Shown piece by piece: positions 1 to 8,960 of a stretch of DNA of 64,000 nucleotides. Both the position numbers and the translations under genes were made by a program. The notes beneath the pieces were generated by a model. It was not told the DNA's origin. It saw only the letters and a list, made by a program, of their open reading frames with translations, and ran no database searches. Numbering within the stretch: position 1 is the first letter of the stretch; every line of letters starts with the position of its first letter. The DNA comes from Caballeronia novacaledonica (lineage in GTDB: Bacteria > Pseudomonadota > Gammaproteobacteria > Burkholderiales > Burkholderiaceae), in contig NZ_OGTP01000015.1 in NCBI RefSeq assembly GCF_900258035.1, forward strand, positions 1 through 64,000, given 5' to 3'.

Positions 1-290
1 CGTTGGCGCGCCTGCGCAGCAGCGCTCTTGCTGACAAACGGGGTGGCCTCGTTGGGCAAGGCCAAATCGAGGCTATCAAGGACCTCGCTGATCGACCAGT
101 GACGGTACATCGCCAGCGCAATGACCAGCCACACCACCTGCTCGGCCGGAAGGCGACGGCGCCGGATGCTCGCCGTGCCGGTCGCCTGGACTGCGCGTTC
201 GATCCACTCGAACGGCAGATGCTCGGCCAACCGTCGCAGATCGGCCGGCTCTCGTGCTTCGATCAGATAAGTGAGGTGGTCGGCAAGCAT
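1..290 (-). CDS. IS4-family transposase, N-terminal part (cut by window edge)
   Basis: The reverse strand from an ATG at 290 reads through the window edge with no stop, giving about 96 residues that begin MLADHLTYLIEAREPADL and end near SKSAAAQARQR. This matches the N-terminal domain found in IS4-family DDE transposases. The catalytic DDE residues would lie outside the window, so whether the gene is intact cannot be judged. A terminal inverted repeat of IS4 type lies about 90 bases upstream, consistent with this being the promoter-proximal end of the element. The assignment to family is confident; the exact element is not known. Confidence 0.8.
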   Translation of the reverse strand, partial: MLADHLTYLIEAREPADLRRLAEHLPFEWIERAVQATGTASIRRRRLPAEQVVWLVIALAMYRHWSISEVLDSLDLALPNEATPFVSKSAAAQARQ

Positions 291-351
291 CGCACCAGAA
301 AGTTAACAGGCCGGCGCTCCGTTTACAACCACTTCTCGCCCCACAAACAAA

Positions 352-381
352 AATGCCGTTCAGCGCTAACTGAACGGCATT
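352..381 (-). terminator. Hairpin at the IS end, probable intrinsic terminator
   Basis: A perfect 12-base inverted repeat (AATGCCGTTCAG, 6-base loop, CTGAACGGCATT) is followed on the minus strand by a T-rich tract (TTTTTGTTT). It overlaps the IS terminal repeat. It would stop transcription entering the element from leuA, and may now serve as the terminator of leuA. Confidence 0.7.
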
Positions 382-420
382 ACTCGCGAAGAGGGCTTTT
401 TTGCGTCCGAAGCGAAAAAA

Positions 421-1965
421 TCAAAGCTGCGGATTGAGCTTCTCGACCTTCGAGTGCAGCTTGTTCAACGCGGCGATATACGCCTTCGCCGAAGCCGCGA
501 CGATATCCGGATCGGTGCCCACGCCGTTCACGATTCGCCCGCTCTTCGACAGACGCACCGTCACTTCGCCTTGCGCCTGCGTGCCGGTCGTGATCGCGTT
601 GACCGAGTACAGCACGAGTTCCGCGCCGCTCTCGACCTTCGATTCGATCGCGTGCAGCGTCGCGTCGACGGGGCCGTTGCCGCCCGCCTCGCCCGTGACT
701 TCGGTGCCTTCCACCGCGAACACGACCTTCGCCTGCGGCTGCTCGCCGGTCTCGGAATGCTGCTTCATCGACACGAAGCGGAAGTGTTCCTTCGCCTGCG
801 CCTCGGCGGATTCCTCGGAGACGATCTGCATGATGTCTTCGTCGAAGATCTCGGCCTTGCGGTCGGCGAGATCCTTGAAGCGCGCGAACGCGGCGTTCAC
901 GTCGGCTTCGGATTCGAGCGTCACGCCGAGCTCTTCCAGACGCTGCTTGAACGCGTTACGGCCCGACAGCTTGCCGAGCACGATCTTGTTCGCGCTCCAG
1001 CCTACGTCTTCCGCGCGCATGATTTCGTAGGTGTCGCGCGCCTTCAGCACGCCGTCCTGGTGGATGCCCGACGCGTGCGCGAACGCATTCGCGCCGACGA
1101 CCGCCTTGTTCGGCTGCACGACGAAACCGGTGATCTGCGACACGAGCTTGGACGTGGGAACGATCTGCGACGTGTCGATGCCGACATCCAGCCCGAAGTA
1201 ATCCTTGCGCGTCTTCACGGCCATCACGATTTCTTCGAGCGACGTATTGCCCGCGCGCTCGCCGAGACCGTTGATCGTGCACTCGACCTGACGCGCGCCG
1301 CCGATCTGCACGCCCGCCAGCGAATTGGCGACCGCGAGGCCCAGGTCGTCGTGGCAGTGAACCGACCAGATGGCCTTGTCGGAATTCGGCACGCGCTCCC
1401 GAAGCGTCCTGACGAGATTGCCGTAATGCTCCGGAATCCCGTAGCCGACCGTGTCCGTAATGTTGATCGTGCGCGCGCCTTCGTCGATCACGCCTTCGAG
1501 CACGCGGCAGAGAAAGTCGATGTCCGAGCGGCTGCCGTCTTCCGGCGAGAACTCGACGTCATCGGTGAACTTGCGCGCGAAACGCACCGCGAGGCGCGCC
1601 TGGTCGTAGACCTGCTCCGGCGTCATGCGCAGCTTCTTTTCCATGTGCAGCGCCGACGTGGCGATGAACGTGTGGATGCGGAACTGGTTCGCGGGCTTCA
1701 ACGCATCGGCGGCGCGCTGGATGTCCTTGTCGTTCGCGCGGGCGAGCGAGCAGACGGTGCTGTCCTTCACGAGCGACGCGATGGTGTTGATCGCGTCGAA
1801 GTCGCCGTTCGAGCTGGCGGCGAAGCCCGCTTCGATCACGTCGATCTTCATGCGCTCCAGTTGCTTCGCGATGCGGATTTTCTCTTCCTTCGTCATCGAT
1901 GCGCCGGGGGACTGCTCGCCATCGCGCAAGGTCGTGTCGAAGATGATCAACTTGTCTGCTGCCAT
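421..1965 (-). CDS. leuA: 2-isopropylmalate synthase
   Basis: LeuA condenses acetyl-CoA with 2-oxoisovalerate, the first committed step of leucine synthesis in the cytoplasm. The 514-residue product has the TTLRDGEQ active-site motif at residues 11-18 and the metal-binding HCHDD at 203-207. A C-terminal regulatory domain follows (about 390-514) of the kind that gives leucine feedback inhibition. The ATG at 1965 is preceded by CAGGAG at good spacing. The length is normal for the LeuA family. The gene stands alone, with a strong promoter at 2189-2217 and a roughly 215-base leader that contains a leucine-rich small peptide. An IS4 element lies directly downstream. Confidence 0.97.
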   Translation of the reverse strand: MAADKLIIFDTTLRDGEQSPGASMTKEEKIRIAKQLERMKIDVIEAGFAASSNGDFDAINTIASLVKDSTVCSLARANDKDIQRAADALKPANQFRIHTFIATSALHMEKKLRMTPEQVYDQARLAVRFARKFTDDVEFSPEDGSRSDIDFLCRVLEGVIDEGARTINITDTVGYGIPEHYGNLVRTLRERVPNSDKAIWSVHCHDDLGLAVANSLAGVQIGGARQVECTINGLGERAGNTSLEEIVMAVKTRKDYFGLDVGIDTSQIVPTSKLVSQITGFVVQPNKAVVGANAFAHASGIHQDGVLKARDTYEIMRAEDVGWSANKIVLGKLSGRNAFKQRLEELGVTLESEADVNAAFARFKDLADRKAEIFDEDIMQIVSEESAEAQAKEHFRFVSMKQHSETGEQPQAKVVFAVEGTEVTGEAGGNGPVDATLHAIESKVESGAELVLYSVNAITTGTQAQGEVTVRLSKSGRIVNGVGTDPDIVAASAKAYIAALNKLHSKVEKLNPQL

Positions 1966-2095
1966 GTTGGGCTCCTGTGGGGAGATTTATCGATTGTTGG
2001 ACGTGAAGATGCAAAACGCAAAAGGGAATTCGGGTGTTCGCGCCACCGCTGGCGTCGAAAACCTGAATGGACGAGCAGACGGGAGGCGTGAAGAA
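1966..2095 (-). promoter_or_regulatory. leuA leader RNA with competing inverted repeats
   Basis: This leader segment separates the small peptide frame from leuA. Bases 2039-2049 can pair with 2101-2112, the last codons of the peptide, over 11 base pairs with one bulged base. The same segment can instead form a local CGCCA-CCGC-TGGCG hairpin at 2041-2054. The two structures exclude each other, as expected of an attenuation or translational-coupling leader. I see no strong U-tract after either hairpin, so the mechanism is open. Confidence 0.45.
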
Positions 2096-2182
2096 TTAGC
2101 GCGGTAGGCGCGCTAGCAGCGATAGTGCGCATAGCGACGCACCAGCCGGGAACAACGAGAAGGGGAACGGAGAAAAGTTCAT
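2096..2182 (-). CDS. Putative leucine-rich leader peptide of leuA
   Basis: A 28-codon frame runs from ATG at 2182 to TAA at 2096 on the leuA strand. It starts MNFSPFPF and ends ARLPR. It has six leucine codons in its last 19 positions, four of them CTA, a rare leucine codon in GC-rich genomes. That composition resembles the LeuL leader peptide of enterobacteria. The ATG lies only about 7 bases after the -10 box, so translation would be leaderless or start slightly later; this is the weak point. The function is inferred. Confidence 0.45.
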   Translation of the reverse strand: MNFSPFPFSLFPAGASLCALSLLARLPR

Positions 2183-2188
2183 TCAAAA

Positions 2189-2217
2189 ACTATAACGGCT
2201 TTTAGAGGCGCGTGCAA
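2189..2217 (-). promoter_or_regulatory. Sigma-70 promoter of leuA
   Basis: On the minus strand there is TTGCAC at 2217-2212, a 17-base spacer, and TATAGT at 2194-2189. Both hexamers match the consensus in five and four or more positions, and the spacing is optimal. Transcription should start near 2182, about 217 bases upstream of leuA. Confidence 0.7.
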
Positions 2218-2272
2218 TCAGGCTTTCCGATTGCGCCGATTGACGCCTTCGCCGCTTTCTGCCCTAAAAACA

Positions 2273-2306
2273 AAAAAGCCTGCGTCCCGAAGGAGGCAGG
2301 CTTTTT
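2273..2306 (-). terminator. Intrinsic terminator of the NlpC/P60 gene
   Basis: AAAAAGCCTGC and GCAGGCTTTTT form an 11-base stem just after the stop codon at 2327. A T-run is present on both strands, so it may act in both directions. Confidence 0.8.
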
Positions 2307-2326
2307 CTCGAATGCTGCACGGCCGA

Positions 2327-2986
2327 TCAATAACCGCCGATCGACGCGCTCACGCGCTGGCGCAGTTCCGAGCCGTCGCCGACCGGCGCGTTCTCGATAC
2401 GGCGCGCGCCCTGGAACCGCTTTTCCCAGTAGCCGTCTTCCATGTCGTCGACGCGGATCGTGCTGCCGGTGGACGGCGAATGCACGAACTTGTTGTCGCC
2501 GATATAGATGCCGACGTGCGAGAACGAACGGCGCATCGTGTTGAAGAACACGAGATCGCCCGGCTTGAGATCGGCGACGGTCACCTTCTCGCCGACGCGG
2601 CTCATTTCCTCGGCGCGGCGCGGCAAGGTCATGCCAAGCGTGTCCTGGAAGACATAGCGCACGAAGCCGCTACAGTCGAGGCCGGAATCCGGCGTGTTGC
2701 CGCCCCAGCGATAACGCACGCCGATCATGTTGAGCGCGCCGACGACGACGTCGCCCGCCTTGCTCGCTACGCCCGACAGAAACGACTTCGCGCCGCCCGG
2801 ATTGCTGGCGGCGCCTGCGCTCGCTGCGTCAGAGGATTTGCTGGAAAAGAAAATGCCGCTGTTGGCATTTTGGCTGCTACTGCTGACTTCATCGGCGAAC
2901 GCGCCGGAAGTTGTTGTCATCAGGAGGCCGATCAACATGCCCGCGGCGGCGCGCGCGCATGTCTGAGTCAACGTAAGTGGTTGCAT
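2327..2986 (-). CDS. Secreted NlpC/P60-family peptidoglycan hydrolase
   Basis: The 219-residue product starts at the ATG at 2986, which begins a signal peptide (MQPLTLTQTC, then a hydrophobic stretch ending SGAFA). A low-complexity Ser/Ala-rich linker leads to a C-terminal C40 domain. That domain shows the catalytic cysteine in LDCSGFVRYV, a histidine in FSHVGIYIGD, and a third polar residue in FVHSPS. Such enzymes cut gamma-D-Glu to diaminopimelate bonds in cell-wall peptides in the periplasm. An in-frame upstream ATG exists, but it would put a non-signal extension ahead of the signal peptide. The gene has its own promoter and terminator. Confidence 0.88.
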   Translation of the reverse strand: MQPLTLTQTCARAAAGMLIGLLMTTTSGAFADEVSSSSQNANSGIFFSSKSSDAASAGAASNPGGAKSFLSGVASKAGDVVVGALNMIGVRYRWGGNTPDSGLDCSGFVRYVFQDTLGMTLPRRAEEMSRVGEKVTVADLKPGDLVFFNTMRRSFSHVGIYIGDNKFVHSPSTGSTIRVDDMEDGYWEKRFQGARRIENAPVGDGSELRQRVSASIGGY

Positions 2987-3048
2987 CGGTCGGTAGGTTT
3001 TACAATTAAAGGCTGCGAAATCAGGGAGATACGTGAAAGTTTGGAGGG

Positions 3049-3077
3049 ATACTAGCCACAAAGTATTTAACTGTCAA
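3049..3077 (-). promoter_or_regulatory. Sigma-70 promoter of the NlpC/P60 gene
   Basis: A perfect TTGACA at 3077-3072 is followed by a 17-base spacer and TAGTAT at 3054-3049 on the minus strand. It sits in a locally AT-rich gap, 63 bases upstream of the chosen start codon. Confidence 0.7.
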
Positions 3078-3133
3078 AAGAAATAGAAAAATACAATTGA
3101 CATGGGCACTCAATTGGTGAAAAAGAAAGATTT

Positions 3134-4732
3134 TTAGGAATTCAGGGCTGCTGCCAGAAGCTTTCTCGTGTATTCGTCGGAAGGGTTCGCAAAAATCTTC
3201 TCTACTTCGCCCGACTCGACGACAAAACCATTTCGCATCACTGCGACGCGATGCGCCATTGCGCCGATCACCTGCAGATCGTGGCTAATAAAAACGTAAC
3301 CGAGATTGTGCTTCTTCTGAATATCGGCCAATAACGCAAGTACTTGAGTCTGAATGGAAACATCGAGTGCGCTCGTGGGTTCGTCGAGGATCAGGATGCT
3401 GGGTTCGAGCACGAGCGCGCGCGCAATCGCGATGCGCTGCCGCTGGCCGCCGGAAAACTCGTGCGGATAGCGGTCGAGCGCCGCGCGCTCCATGCCGACT
3501 TCGCGCAGCACCGCGATCACCTTGGCGCGCCGTGCGGACGCATCGAGCTCCGGACGATGCAGCGCGAGTCCTTCCCCGACGATTCGCTCAACCGTCTGCC
3601 GCGGCGACAGCGAACTGAACGGGTCCTGAAACACCACTTGCAGATTCGAGCGCAGCACGGCTTTTTCACGCCCGCGAAAATCGCCGATCGCGCGCCCCTG
3701 AAACTGCACCGTGCCGTTGGAGACGCGCTGCAGCCCGAGCAGCGCCATCGCGAGCGTGGATTTGCCCGATCCCGATTCGCCGACGATGCCGAGCGTCTCG
3801 CCCTGCCGCACGGTCAGCGTGACGTCGTCGACGGCCTTGAAGCGGCCGCGCCTGAACCAGCCCGCGAAACCGGGCAGGCGCGTCGCGTAATCGACCGACA
3901 CGTCCTTCGCGTCGAGCAGCACCGGCGCGATCGGCAGCACCGGCAAGACGTCGCGCTTCGGTTTGCTCTGCATCAGCCGCTTGGTGTACGGATGCTGCGG
4001 CGACGTGAAGATCTCCTCCACCGCTGCGCTTTCGACGAGCACGCCCTTCTCCATCACCGCGACGCGCTCGGCAAAGCGCCGCACGAGGTTCAGGTCGTGC
4101 GTGATGAGCAGCACGGCCATGCCGCGCTTCTCGGCTTCGTCGCGCTGAAGCTCCAGCAGCAATTCGACGATCTGCGCGCGGATCGTCACGTCGAGCGCGG
4201 TGGTCGGTTCGTCGGCGAGCAGAAGCCGCGGCCGGCACGCGAGCGCCATCGCGATCATCACGCGCTGCCGCTGCCCGCCCGAAAGCTGATGCGGATAACT
4301 GTCCACACGCCTTTCCGGCTCGGTGATGCCGGTGCGCGCGAGCAGCGCGATCGCGCGTTGGCGCGCCTCGCGCGGATTCGTGCCGTCGTGAAGCTGAATC
4401 GTCTCGCCGATCTGGTCGCCGACCGTGTAGAGCGGATTGAGCGCGGTCATCGGCTCCTGGAAGATCATCGCGATGTCGGAGCCGCGCAGGCCGCGCATCG
4501 CGTGCTCGCTCTTCGACAGCAATTCCTCGCCTTCGAATCGGATCGAGCCGGTCACCTCGGCGTCGCGCACGAGGCGCAGGATCGACAGCGCCGTCACGCT
4601 CTTGCCCGAGCCCGATTCACCGACGAGCGCCACCCGCTCGCCCGCGCGGATATCGAGATTCGCGCCGTCGACGGCGAGCGTGTCGCCGAAGCGCACGCGC
4701 AGGTCCCGTATCGAAAGAAGCGCCTCGCTCAC
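3134..4732 (-). CDS. yejF: Peptide ABC transporter, double ATP-binding protein (YejF type)
   Basis: This 532-residue protein carries two ABC ATPase domains in one chain, the hallmark of YejF-type subunits that power oligopeptide and microcin C import. Walker A appears twice as GESGSGKS (about residues 38-45 and 320-327). The signature motif appears as LSGGQRQR and FSGGQRQR, and the Walker B regions are LLLADEPTTALD and LILDEPTSALD. I chose the GTG at 4732 (VSEALLSIRD) because it overlaps the yejE stop by 4 bases (GTGA). Longer upstream readings are just the other frame of yejE. It is the last gene of a yejA-B-E-F operon. Confidence 0.92.
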   Translation of the reverse strand: MSEALLSIRDLRVRFGDTLAVDGANLDIRAGERVALVGESGSGKSVTALSILRLVRDAEVTGSIRFEGEELLSKSEHAMRGLRGSDIAMIFQEPMTALNPLYTVGDQIGETIQLHDGTNPREARQRAIALLARTGITEPERRVDSYPHQLSGGQRQRVMIAMALACRPRLLLADEPTTALDVTIRAQIVELLLELQRDEAEKRGMAVLLITHDLNLVRRFAERVAVMEKGVLVESAAVEEIFTSPQHPYTKRLMQSKPKRDVLPVLPIAPVLLDAKDVSVDYATRLPGFAGWFRRGRFKAVDDVTLTVRQGETLGIVGESGSGKSTLAMALLGLQRVSNGTVQFQGRAIGDFRGREKAVLRSNLQVVFQDPFSSLSPRQTVERIVGEGLALHRPELDASARRAKVIAVLREVGMERAALDRYPHEFSGGQRQRIAIARALVLEPSILILDEPTSALDVSIQTQVLALLADIQKKHNLGYVFISHDLQVIGAMAHRVAVMRNGFVVESGEVEKIFANPSDEYTRKLLAAALNS

Positions 4733-5841
4733 TGGCCGCCTCCGGCTTTCACGGCATCGGCGATCCGCGTGTCGAGCGCGTTGCGCAAGGCATCGCCCAT
4801 GAAGGTCAGCAGGAGCAGCGTGGCGACGAGCACGCCGAACGTCGACAGCGAAATCCACCACGCGTCGAGATTGGCCTTGCCTTGCGCGAGCAGTTCGCCG
4901 AGCGAGGGCGTCGGCGACGGCACGCCGAGGCCGAGAAAATCGAGGCTCGTCAGCGCGAGAATCGCGCCGCTCATGCGAAATGGCAGGAACGTGATGACGG
5001 GCGTCAGGCTATTGGGCAGCACGTGCCGCCAGATGATCTGCCAGTTCGACAGGCCCATCGCGCGCGCGGCGCGCACGTAGTCTTGCGTGCGATTGCGCAG
5101 AAACTCCGCGCGCACGTAATCCGACAGCCCGATCCAGCCGAACAGCGACAGCAGGATGATGAGCAGGATCAGGCTCGGCTCGAAGATCGACGCGAAGATG
5201 ATGAGCAGATAAAGCTCCGGCAGCGCGCTCCATATTTCGATCAGCCGCTGCCCGGTGATGTCGATCCTGCCGCCGAAATAGCCCTGCACCGCGCCCGCGA
5301 CGACGCCGACGATCGTGCCGATCGCCGTCAGCACGAGCGCGAACAGCACCGACACGCGAAAGCCGTACACCAGCCGCGCGAACACGTCGCGGCCGCGATC
5401 GTCGGTGCCCAGCCAGTTTTCGCGCGAAGGCGGCGCGGGGTTCGAGCCTTTCGAGAAATAGTTGAGCGTGTCGTAGTAGTAGTGATTCGGCGGATAGATC
5501 GCGAAGTTGCCGGGCGCGCCGAAACGGTCGCGCACGAAGGGATCGAGATAATCGGCGGGCGTCGGGAAATCGCCGCCGAAGGTCGTCTCCGCATAGGTCT
5601 TCACGAGCGGAAAGTACAGATGCCCCTGGTAGCGCACGACGAGCGGCTTGTCGTTCGACCACAGCGGCCCCGCGAGGCTGATGACGAACGCCGCGATGAA
5701 CACGATGAGGCTCCAGTAGCCCAGCCGGTTGCGCTTGAAGCGCAACCAGACGCGCCGCCCCGGCGGCACCGAGGCGGGCGCGCGAAGCGGCTCGGCATCG
5801 GAGGTGCGTTGCTGCGATCGTGATGAAGCGGCTCGATTCAA
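4729..5841 (-). CDS. yejE: Peptide ABC transporter permease (YejE type)
   Basis: A 370-residue inner-membrane permease. A first transmembrane helix near residues 40-60 is followed by a large periplasmic loop and then a block of five helices with the binding-protein-dependent permease motif (YVRAARAMGLSNWQIIWRHV) near residue 260. This layout is typical of YejE. The start is a TTG at 5841, two bases after the yejB stop and preceded by GGAG, since no ATG is available before the first helix. It overlaps yejF by 4 bases. Confidence 0.9.
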   Translation of the reverse strand: MNRAASSRSQQRTSDAEPLRAPASVPPGRRVWLRFKRNRLGYWSLIVFIAAFVISLAGPLWSNDKPLVVRYQGHLYFPLVKTYAETTFGGDFPTPADYLDPFVRDRFGAPGNFAIYPPNHYYYDTLNYFSKGSNPAPPSRENWLGTDDRGRDVFARLVYGFRVSVLFALVLTAIGTIVGVVAGAVQGYFGGRIDITGQRLIEIWSALPELYLLIIFASIFEPSLILLIILLSLFGWIGLSDYVRAEFLRNRTQDYVRAARAMGLSNWQIIWRHVLPNSLTPVITFLPFRMSGAILALTSLDFLGLGVPSPTPSLGELLAQGKANLDAWWISLSTFGVLVATLLLLTFMGDALRNALDTRIADAVKAGGGQ

Positions 5842-5842
5842 A

Positions 5843-6883
5843 TCAGCGCTCCAGTTGTTCGAATTGAATGCGCGGATCGACCCACACGTAGCAAAGATCC
5901 GAGACGAGTTTCGTCGCGAGGCCGATCAGCGTGAAAAGATAAAGCGTGCCGAGCACGACAGGATAATCGCGCCGCACGACGGATTCATACGAAAGCAGGC
6001 CGAGTCCGTCGAGCGAGAACAGCGTCTCGATCAGCAAGCTACCCGTGAAAAACGCGCCGATGAACGCCGCCGGAAAGCCGACGATCAGCGGCAGCAGCGC
6101 ATTGCGAAACACGTGCTTCCACAGCACGCGGCGCTCGGAAAGGCCTTTCGCGCGCGCGGTCAGCACGTATTGCTTGCGGATCTCGTCGAGGAACGCGTTT
6201 TTCGTGAGCATCGTGACGATGGCGAAGCTGCCGACCACCGACGCCGTCACCGGCAGCGTGATGTGCCACAGATAGTCGAGAATCTTGCCGCCGAGCGAAA
6301 GCGTCGCCCAGTTGTCGGAGGTGAGATTGCGCAGCGGGAACAGTTGCCAGAACGTGCCGCCGCCAAAAAGCACGAGCAGCAGCACGCCGAGCACGAAGCC
6401 CGGGATCGCGAAGCCGACGAGCACGACGAGACTCGTCGCGACATCGAACTTCGAGCCGTTCCTGACGGCCTTCGCGATGCCGAGCGGCACCGATATCAGA
6501 TACGTGATGAAAAAGGTCCACAAGCCGATGCTGATCGACACCGGCAGCTTCGACACGATCAGCGACCACACGCTCTGATGCCTGAAGTAGCTCTCGCCGA
6601 GATCGAAGCGCGCGAACTTGCCGAGCATCGAAACATAGCGTTGCAGCGGCGGCTTGTCGAAGCCATAGAGCTTCTTGAGTTGCTCGACCTGTTGCGCATC
6701 GACGCCCGTATGCGTGCGCAGACCGAAACCGCCGCCGCCTTCGGACTGCCCGCGCCGCAGATCGTGCACGGCCTGCTCGACGGGACCGCCCGGCACGAAC
6801 TGGATCACGACGAACGTGAGCGTCAGCACGCCGATGAGCGTCGGGATCATCAAGAGAATGCGTTTGAGGATGTAGCTCCACAT
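5843..6883 (-). CDS. yejB: Peptide ABC transporter permease (YejB type)
   Basis: The 346-residue product starts MWSYILKRILLMIPTLIG, the usual N-terminal helix of YejB/DppB permeases. It has a periplasmic loop with FVPGGPVEQ, and the coupling loop VLTARAKGLSERRVLWKHV near residue 230. It pairs with YejE to form the transmembrane channel. The ATG at 6883 lies 13 bases after the yejA stop. A longer upstream reading would merely overlap yejA and lacks family similarity. Confidence 0.92.
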   Translation of the reverse strand: MWSYILKRILLMIPTLIGVLTLTFVVIQFVPGGPVEQAVHDLRRGQSEGGGGFGLRTHTGVDAQQVEQLKKLYGFDKPPLQRYVSMLGKFARFDLGESYFRHQSVWSLIVSKLPVSISIGLWTFFITYLISVPLGIAKAVRNGSKFDVATSLVVLVGFAIPGFVLGVLLLVLFGGGTFWQLFPLRNLTSDNWATLSLGGKILDYLWHITLPVTASVVGSFAIVTMLTKNAFLDEIRKQYVLTARAKGLSERRVLWKHVFRNALLPLIVGFPAAFIGAFFTGSLLIETLFSLDGLGLLSYESVVRRDYPVVLGTLYLFTLIGLATKLVSDLCYVWVDPRIQFEQLER

Positions 6884-6896
6884 GGCGGATCGTCCT

Positions 6897-8765
6897 TTAT
6901 TTCGCCGCGGGCGCGGACCTGGCCCACCACGTCGATATGACCCACTCTTCGGCGCCGTAATACAGCGGCAGGGTCGACGGAAAGCCGAGCGTATTGCGAT
7001 ACGCCACCCGATGCGTCGCCGAATACCAGTGCGGCACCACATAGTAGCCGTTCATCAGCGCGCGATCGAGCGCATGCGTCGCGTCGACGAGCTGCTCGCG
7101 CGTCTGCGCGGAAATCACTTTCTGCAGGATCGCATCGACGGCCGGCGACTTCACGCCCGCGAGATTGTCCGAGCCCTGCTCGCCGGCGGACTTGCTGCCG
7201 AAGCGCGAGACCTGCTCGGTGCCCGGCACCTGCACGTCGGGCATGCGCACGCTCGTCATGTCGAAGTCGAACGCGTCGAGACGCTTCTGGATGAGCGCGT
7301 AGTCGACGGTGCGAAAGTTCATCGTGATGCCGAGCTTCTGCAGATTGCGCCCGAACGCCGCCGCGACCGGCTCCATCGACGCGCCGCCGCCCGTGTCGTC
7401 GAGAATCTCGAAGGCGAACGGTTCGCCCTTCGCGTTGCGCAGCGCGCCGTCGCGGTAGGTCCAGCCGGCTTCGCGCAGCAACTCTCGCGCCTTGATGAGA
7501 TTGGCGCGCAGCGAGCCGGGCGGATCGGTGTCCGGCTGGCGCGGCATTTCGCCGAACACGGCGGGATCGAGTTGATCCTTGAGCGGGTTCAGTATCGCGA
7601 GTTCGCCCTCGCCTGGCTTGCCCTTCGCCTGCAAGTCCGTATTGACGAAGAAGCTGTCGATGCGCCTGTACTGATTGAAGAACAGTTGCCGGTTGAGCCA
7701 CTCGAAATCGAGCGCGAGATCGAGCGCCTGACGCACGCGCACGTCCTTGAAGAGCGGCTTGCGCGTGTTGATGAAAAAGCCCTGCATGCCCGTGCCGTTG
7801 TGCTGCGGAAACTCGCGCTTGATGAGTTCGCCGCTGTCGAAGCGCTTGCCGATATCGCGCCGCACCCAGCTTCGCGCGACATACTCGACGAGCACGTCGT
7901 ATTCGCCCGCCTTGAAGGCTTCGAGCCGCGCGGTGGGATCGCCGTAGAGCTTGTAGTCGATATGCGCGAAGTTGAACGTGCCGATGCGCACCGGCAGCGC
8001 CGCGCCCCAGTAATCCGGATTGCGCCTGTACGAGATCGTGCGGCCGTTGTCGTAGCGGTCGATCAGATACGGCCCGCTGCCGATGGGCTTCTGAAACGCG
8101 ATCTGATCGAACGGAATGCGCGTGCCGTCCGGTTTCATCCCCCATTTGCGCGAGAACACCGGAATGCCGCCCGCGAGCAGCGGCATCTCGCGCGTGGCCG
8201 TCTTGAATTCGAAGCGGATCGTGAGCGGATCGACGATGACCGCGCGCGCGATCTGCCCGAAGTACACCGAGAACTGCGGCGCGGCCAGCGGACTCTTGAG
8301 CGTCTCGAACGAGAATTTGACGTCCTCGGCCGTGACCGGATCGCCGTTCGCGAAGCGCGCTTTCGGGTTGATGTGGAAGGTCGTCGACAAGCCGTCGGGC
8401 GCGACCGAGATGTCATCGGCGAGCAGCCCGTATGCGGTCGCGACTTCGTCGGAACTGCCCGTCGTCAGGCTCTCGAACATCAGCGAAAGGCCCGGCGCCG
8501 GATTGCCGCGCAAGGTGAACGGATTGAACTTGTCGAAGCTCGTCAGCCGGTTCGGATTCGCGAGCACGAGCGTGCCGTCGCGCGGGGCGTCGGGATTGAC
8601 GTAATCGAAGTGCTTGAAATCTGCCGGATATTTGGGCTCGCCGTATTGCGCGATCGCGTGAACCGCATGCGCCGGACTCGCGAACGATGCGATCGATCCG
8701 GCCAGTGCCAGCGCGACGAAACGGGATGAGGCGCGAAACGAGCGGATCGTCGTACGGGTCGTCAT
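6897..8765 (-). CDS. yejA: Periplasmic peptide-binding protein (YejA type)
   Basis: A 622-residue solute-binding protein of the SBP_bac_5 (oligopeptide) family. The start at 8765 gives an Arg-rich n-region, a hydrophobic core and a cleavage site after SPAHA. The mature part begins with HAIAQYGEPKYP and contains the family region LTIRFEFKTATREMPLLAG. It captures peptides in the periplasm for the YejBEF transporter. In enterobacteria this system imports microcin C, but its natural cargo here is unknown. The frame stays open far upstream of 8765, opposite fabI; that extension is a shadow because the signal peptide marks the true start. Confidence 0.93.
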   Translation of the reverse strand: MTTRTTIRSFRASSRFVALALAGSIASFASPAHAVHAIAQYGEPKYPADFKHFDYVNPDAPRDGTLVLANPNRLTSFDKFNPFTLRGNPAPGLSLMFESLTTGSSDEVATAYGLLADDISVAPDGLSTTFHINPKARFANGDPVTAEDVKFSFETLKSPLAAPQFSVYFGQIARAVIVDPLTIRFEFKTATREMPLLAGGIPVFSRKWGMKPDGTRIPFDQIAFQKPIGSGPYLIDRYDNGRTISYRRNPDYWGAALPVRIGTFNFAHIDYKLYGDPTARLEAFKAGEYDVLVEYVARSWVRRDIGKRFDSGELIKREFPQHNGTGMQGFFINTRKPLFKDVRVRQALDLALDFEWLNRQLFFNQYRRIDSFFVNTDLQAKGKPGEGELAILNPLKDQLDPAVFGEMPRQPDTDPPGSLRANLIKARELLREAGWTYRDGALRNAKGEPFAFEILDDTGGGASMEPVAAAFGRNLQKLGITMNFRTVDYALIQKRLDAFDFDMTSVRMPDVQVPGTEQVSRFGSKSAGEQGSDNLAGVKSPAVDAILQKVISAQTREQLVDATHALDRALMNGYYVVPHWYSATHRVAYRNTLGFPSTLPLYYGAEEWVISTWWARSAPAAK

Positions 8766-8960
8766 GTGCCTCTTGGCGCGTTTTTGAGGTGTGATGCGTT
8801 TGCGTGGCCGGGCGACGCCCGAAGCGAACGCCGCGAGAATCCTAGGCGCGGCATTGCGATGTGAGAGAATTCTACCCAAAATCACGCGCCGTACGGCCCG
8901 GCACCCTGGCGTTGCCATCGAGGCCGATCGCGCGACACCGACATCAAAGAAGGAGCATTC

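Larger units (their letters stand above)
1..382 (-). mobile_element. One end of an IS4-family insertion sequence
   Basis: The outer end reads TAATGCCGTTCAGTTAG on the minus strand (about 366-382), very similar to the terminal inverted repeat I recall for E. coli IS4. It lies just upstream of an IS4-type transposase start at 290. The other end is outside the window, so the target duplication cannot be checked. The element stops about 40 bases beyond the leuA stop codon, within what looks like half of an intrinsic terminator. Confidence 0.75.

Noticed and set aside
454..2091. Long open frame (545 codons) on the plus strand opposite leuA
   Set aside because: Arg/His/Asp-rich composition and no family features; it is the usual antisense open frame of a GC-rich gene. 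leuA on the other strand explains the region fully.
1947..2186. 79-codon frame starting with TTG upstream of leuA
   Set aside because: It runs into leuA in another frame, has no conserved features, and uses a start before the likely transcription start. The leucine-rich frame at 2182 is more informative.
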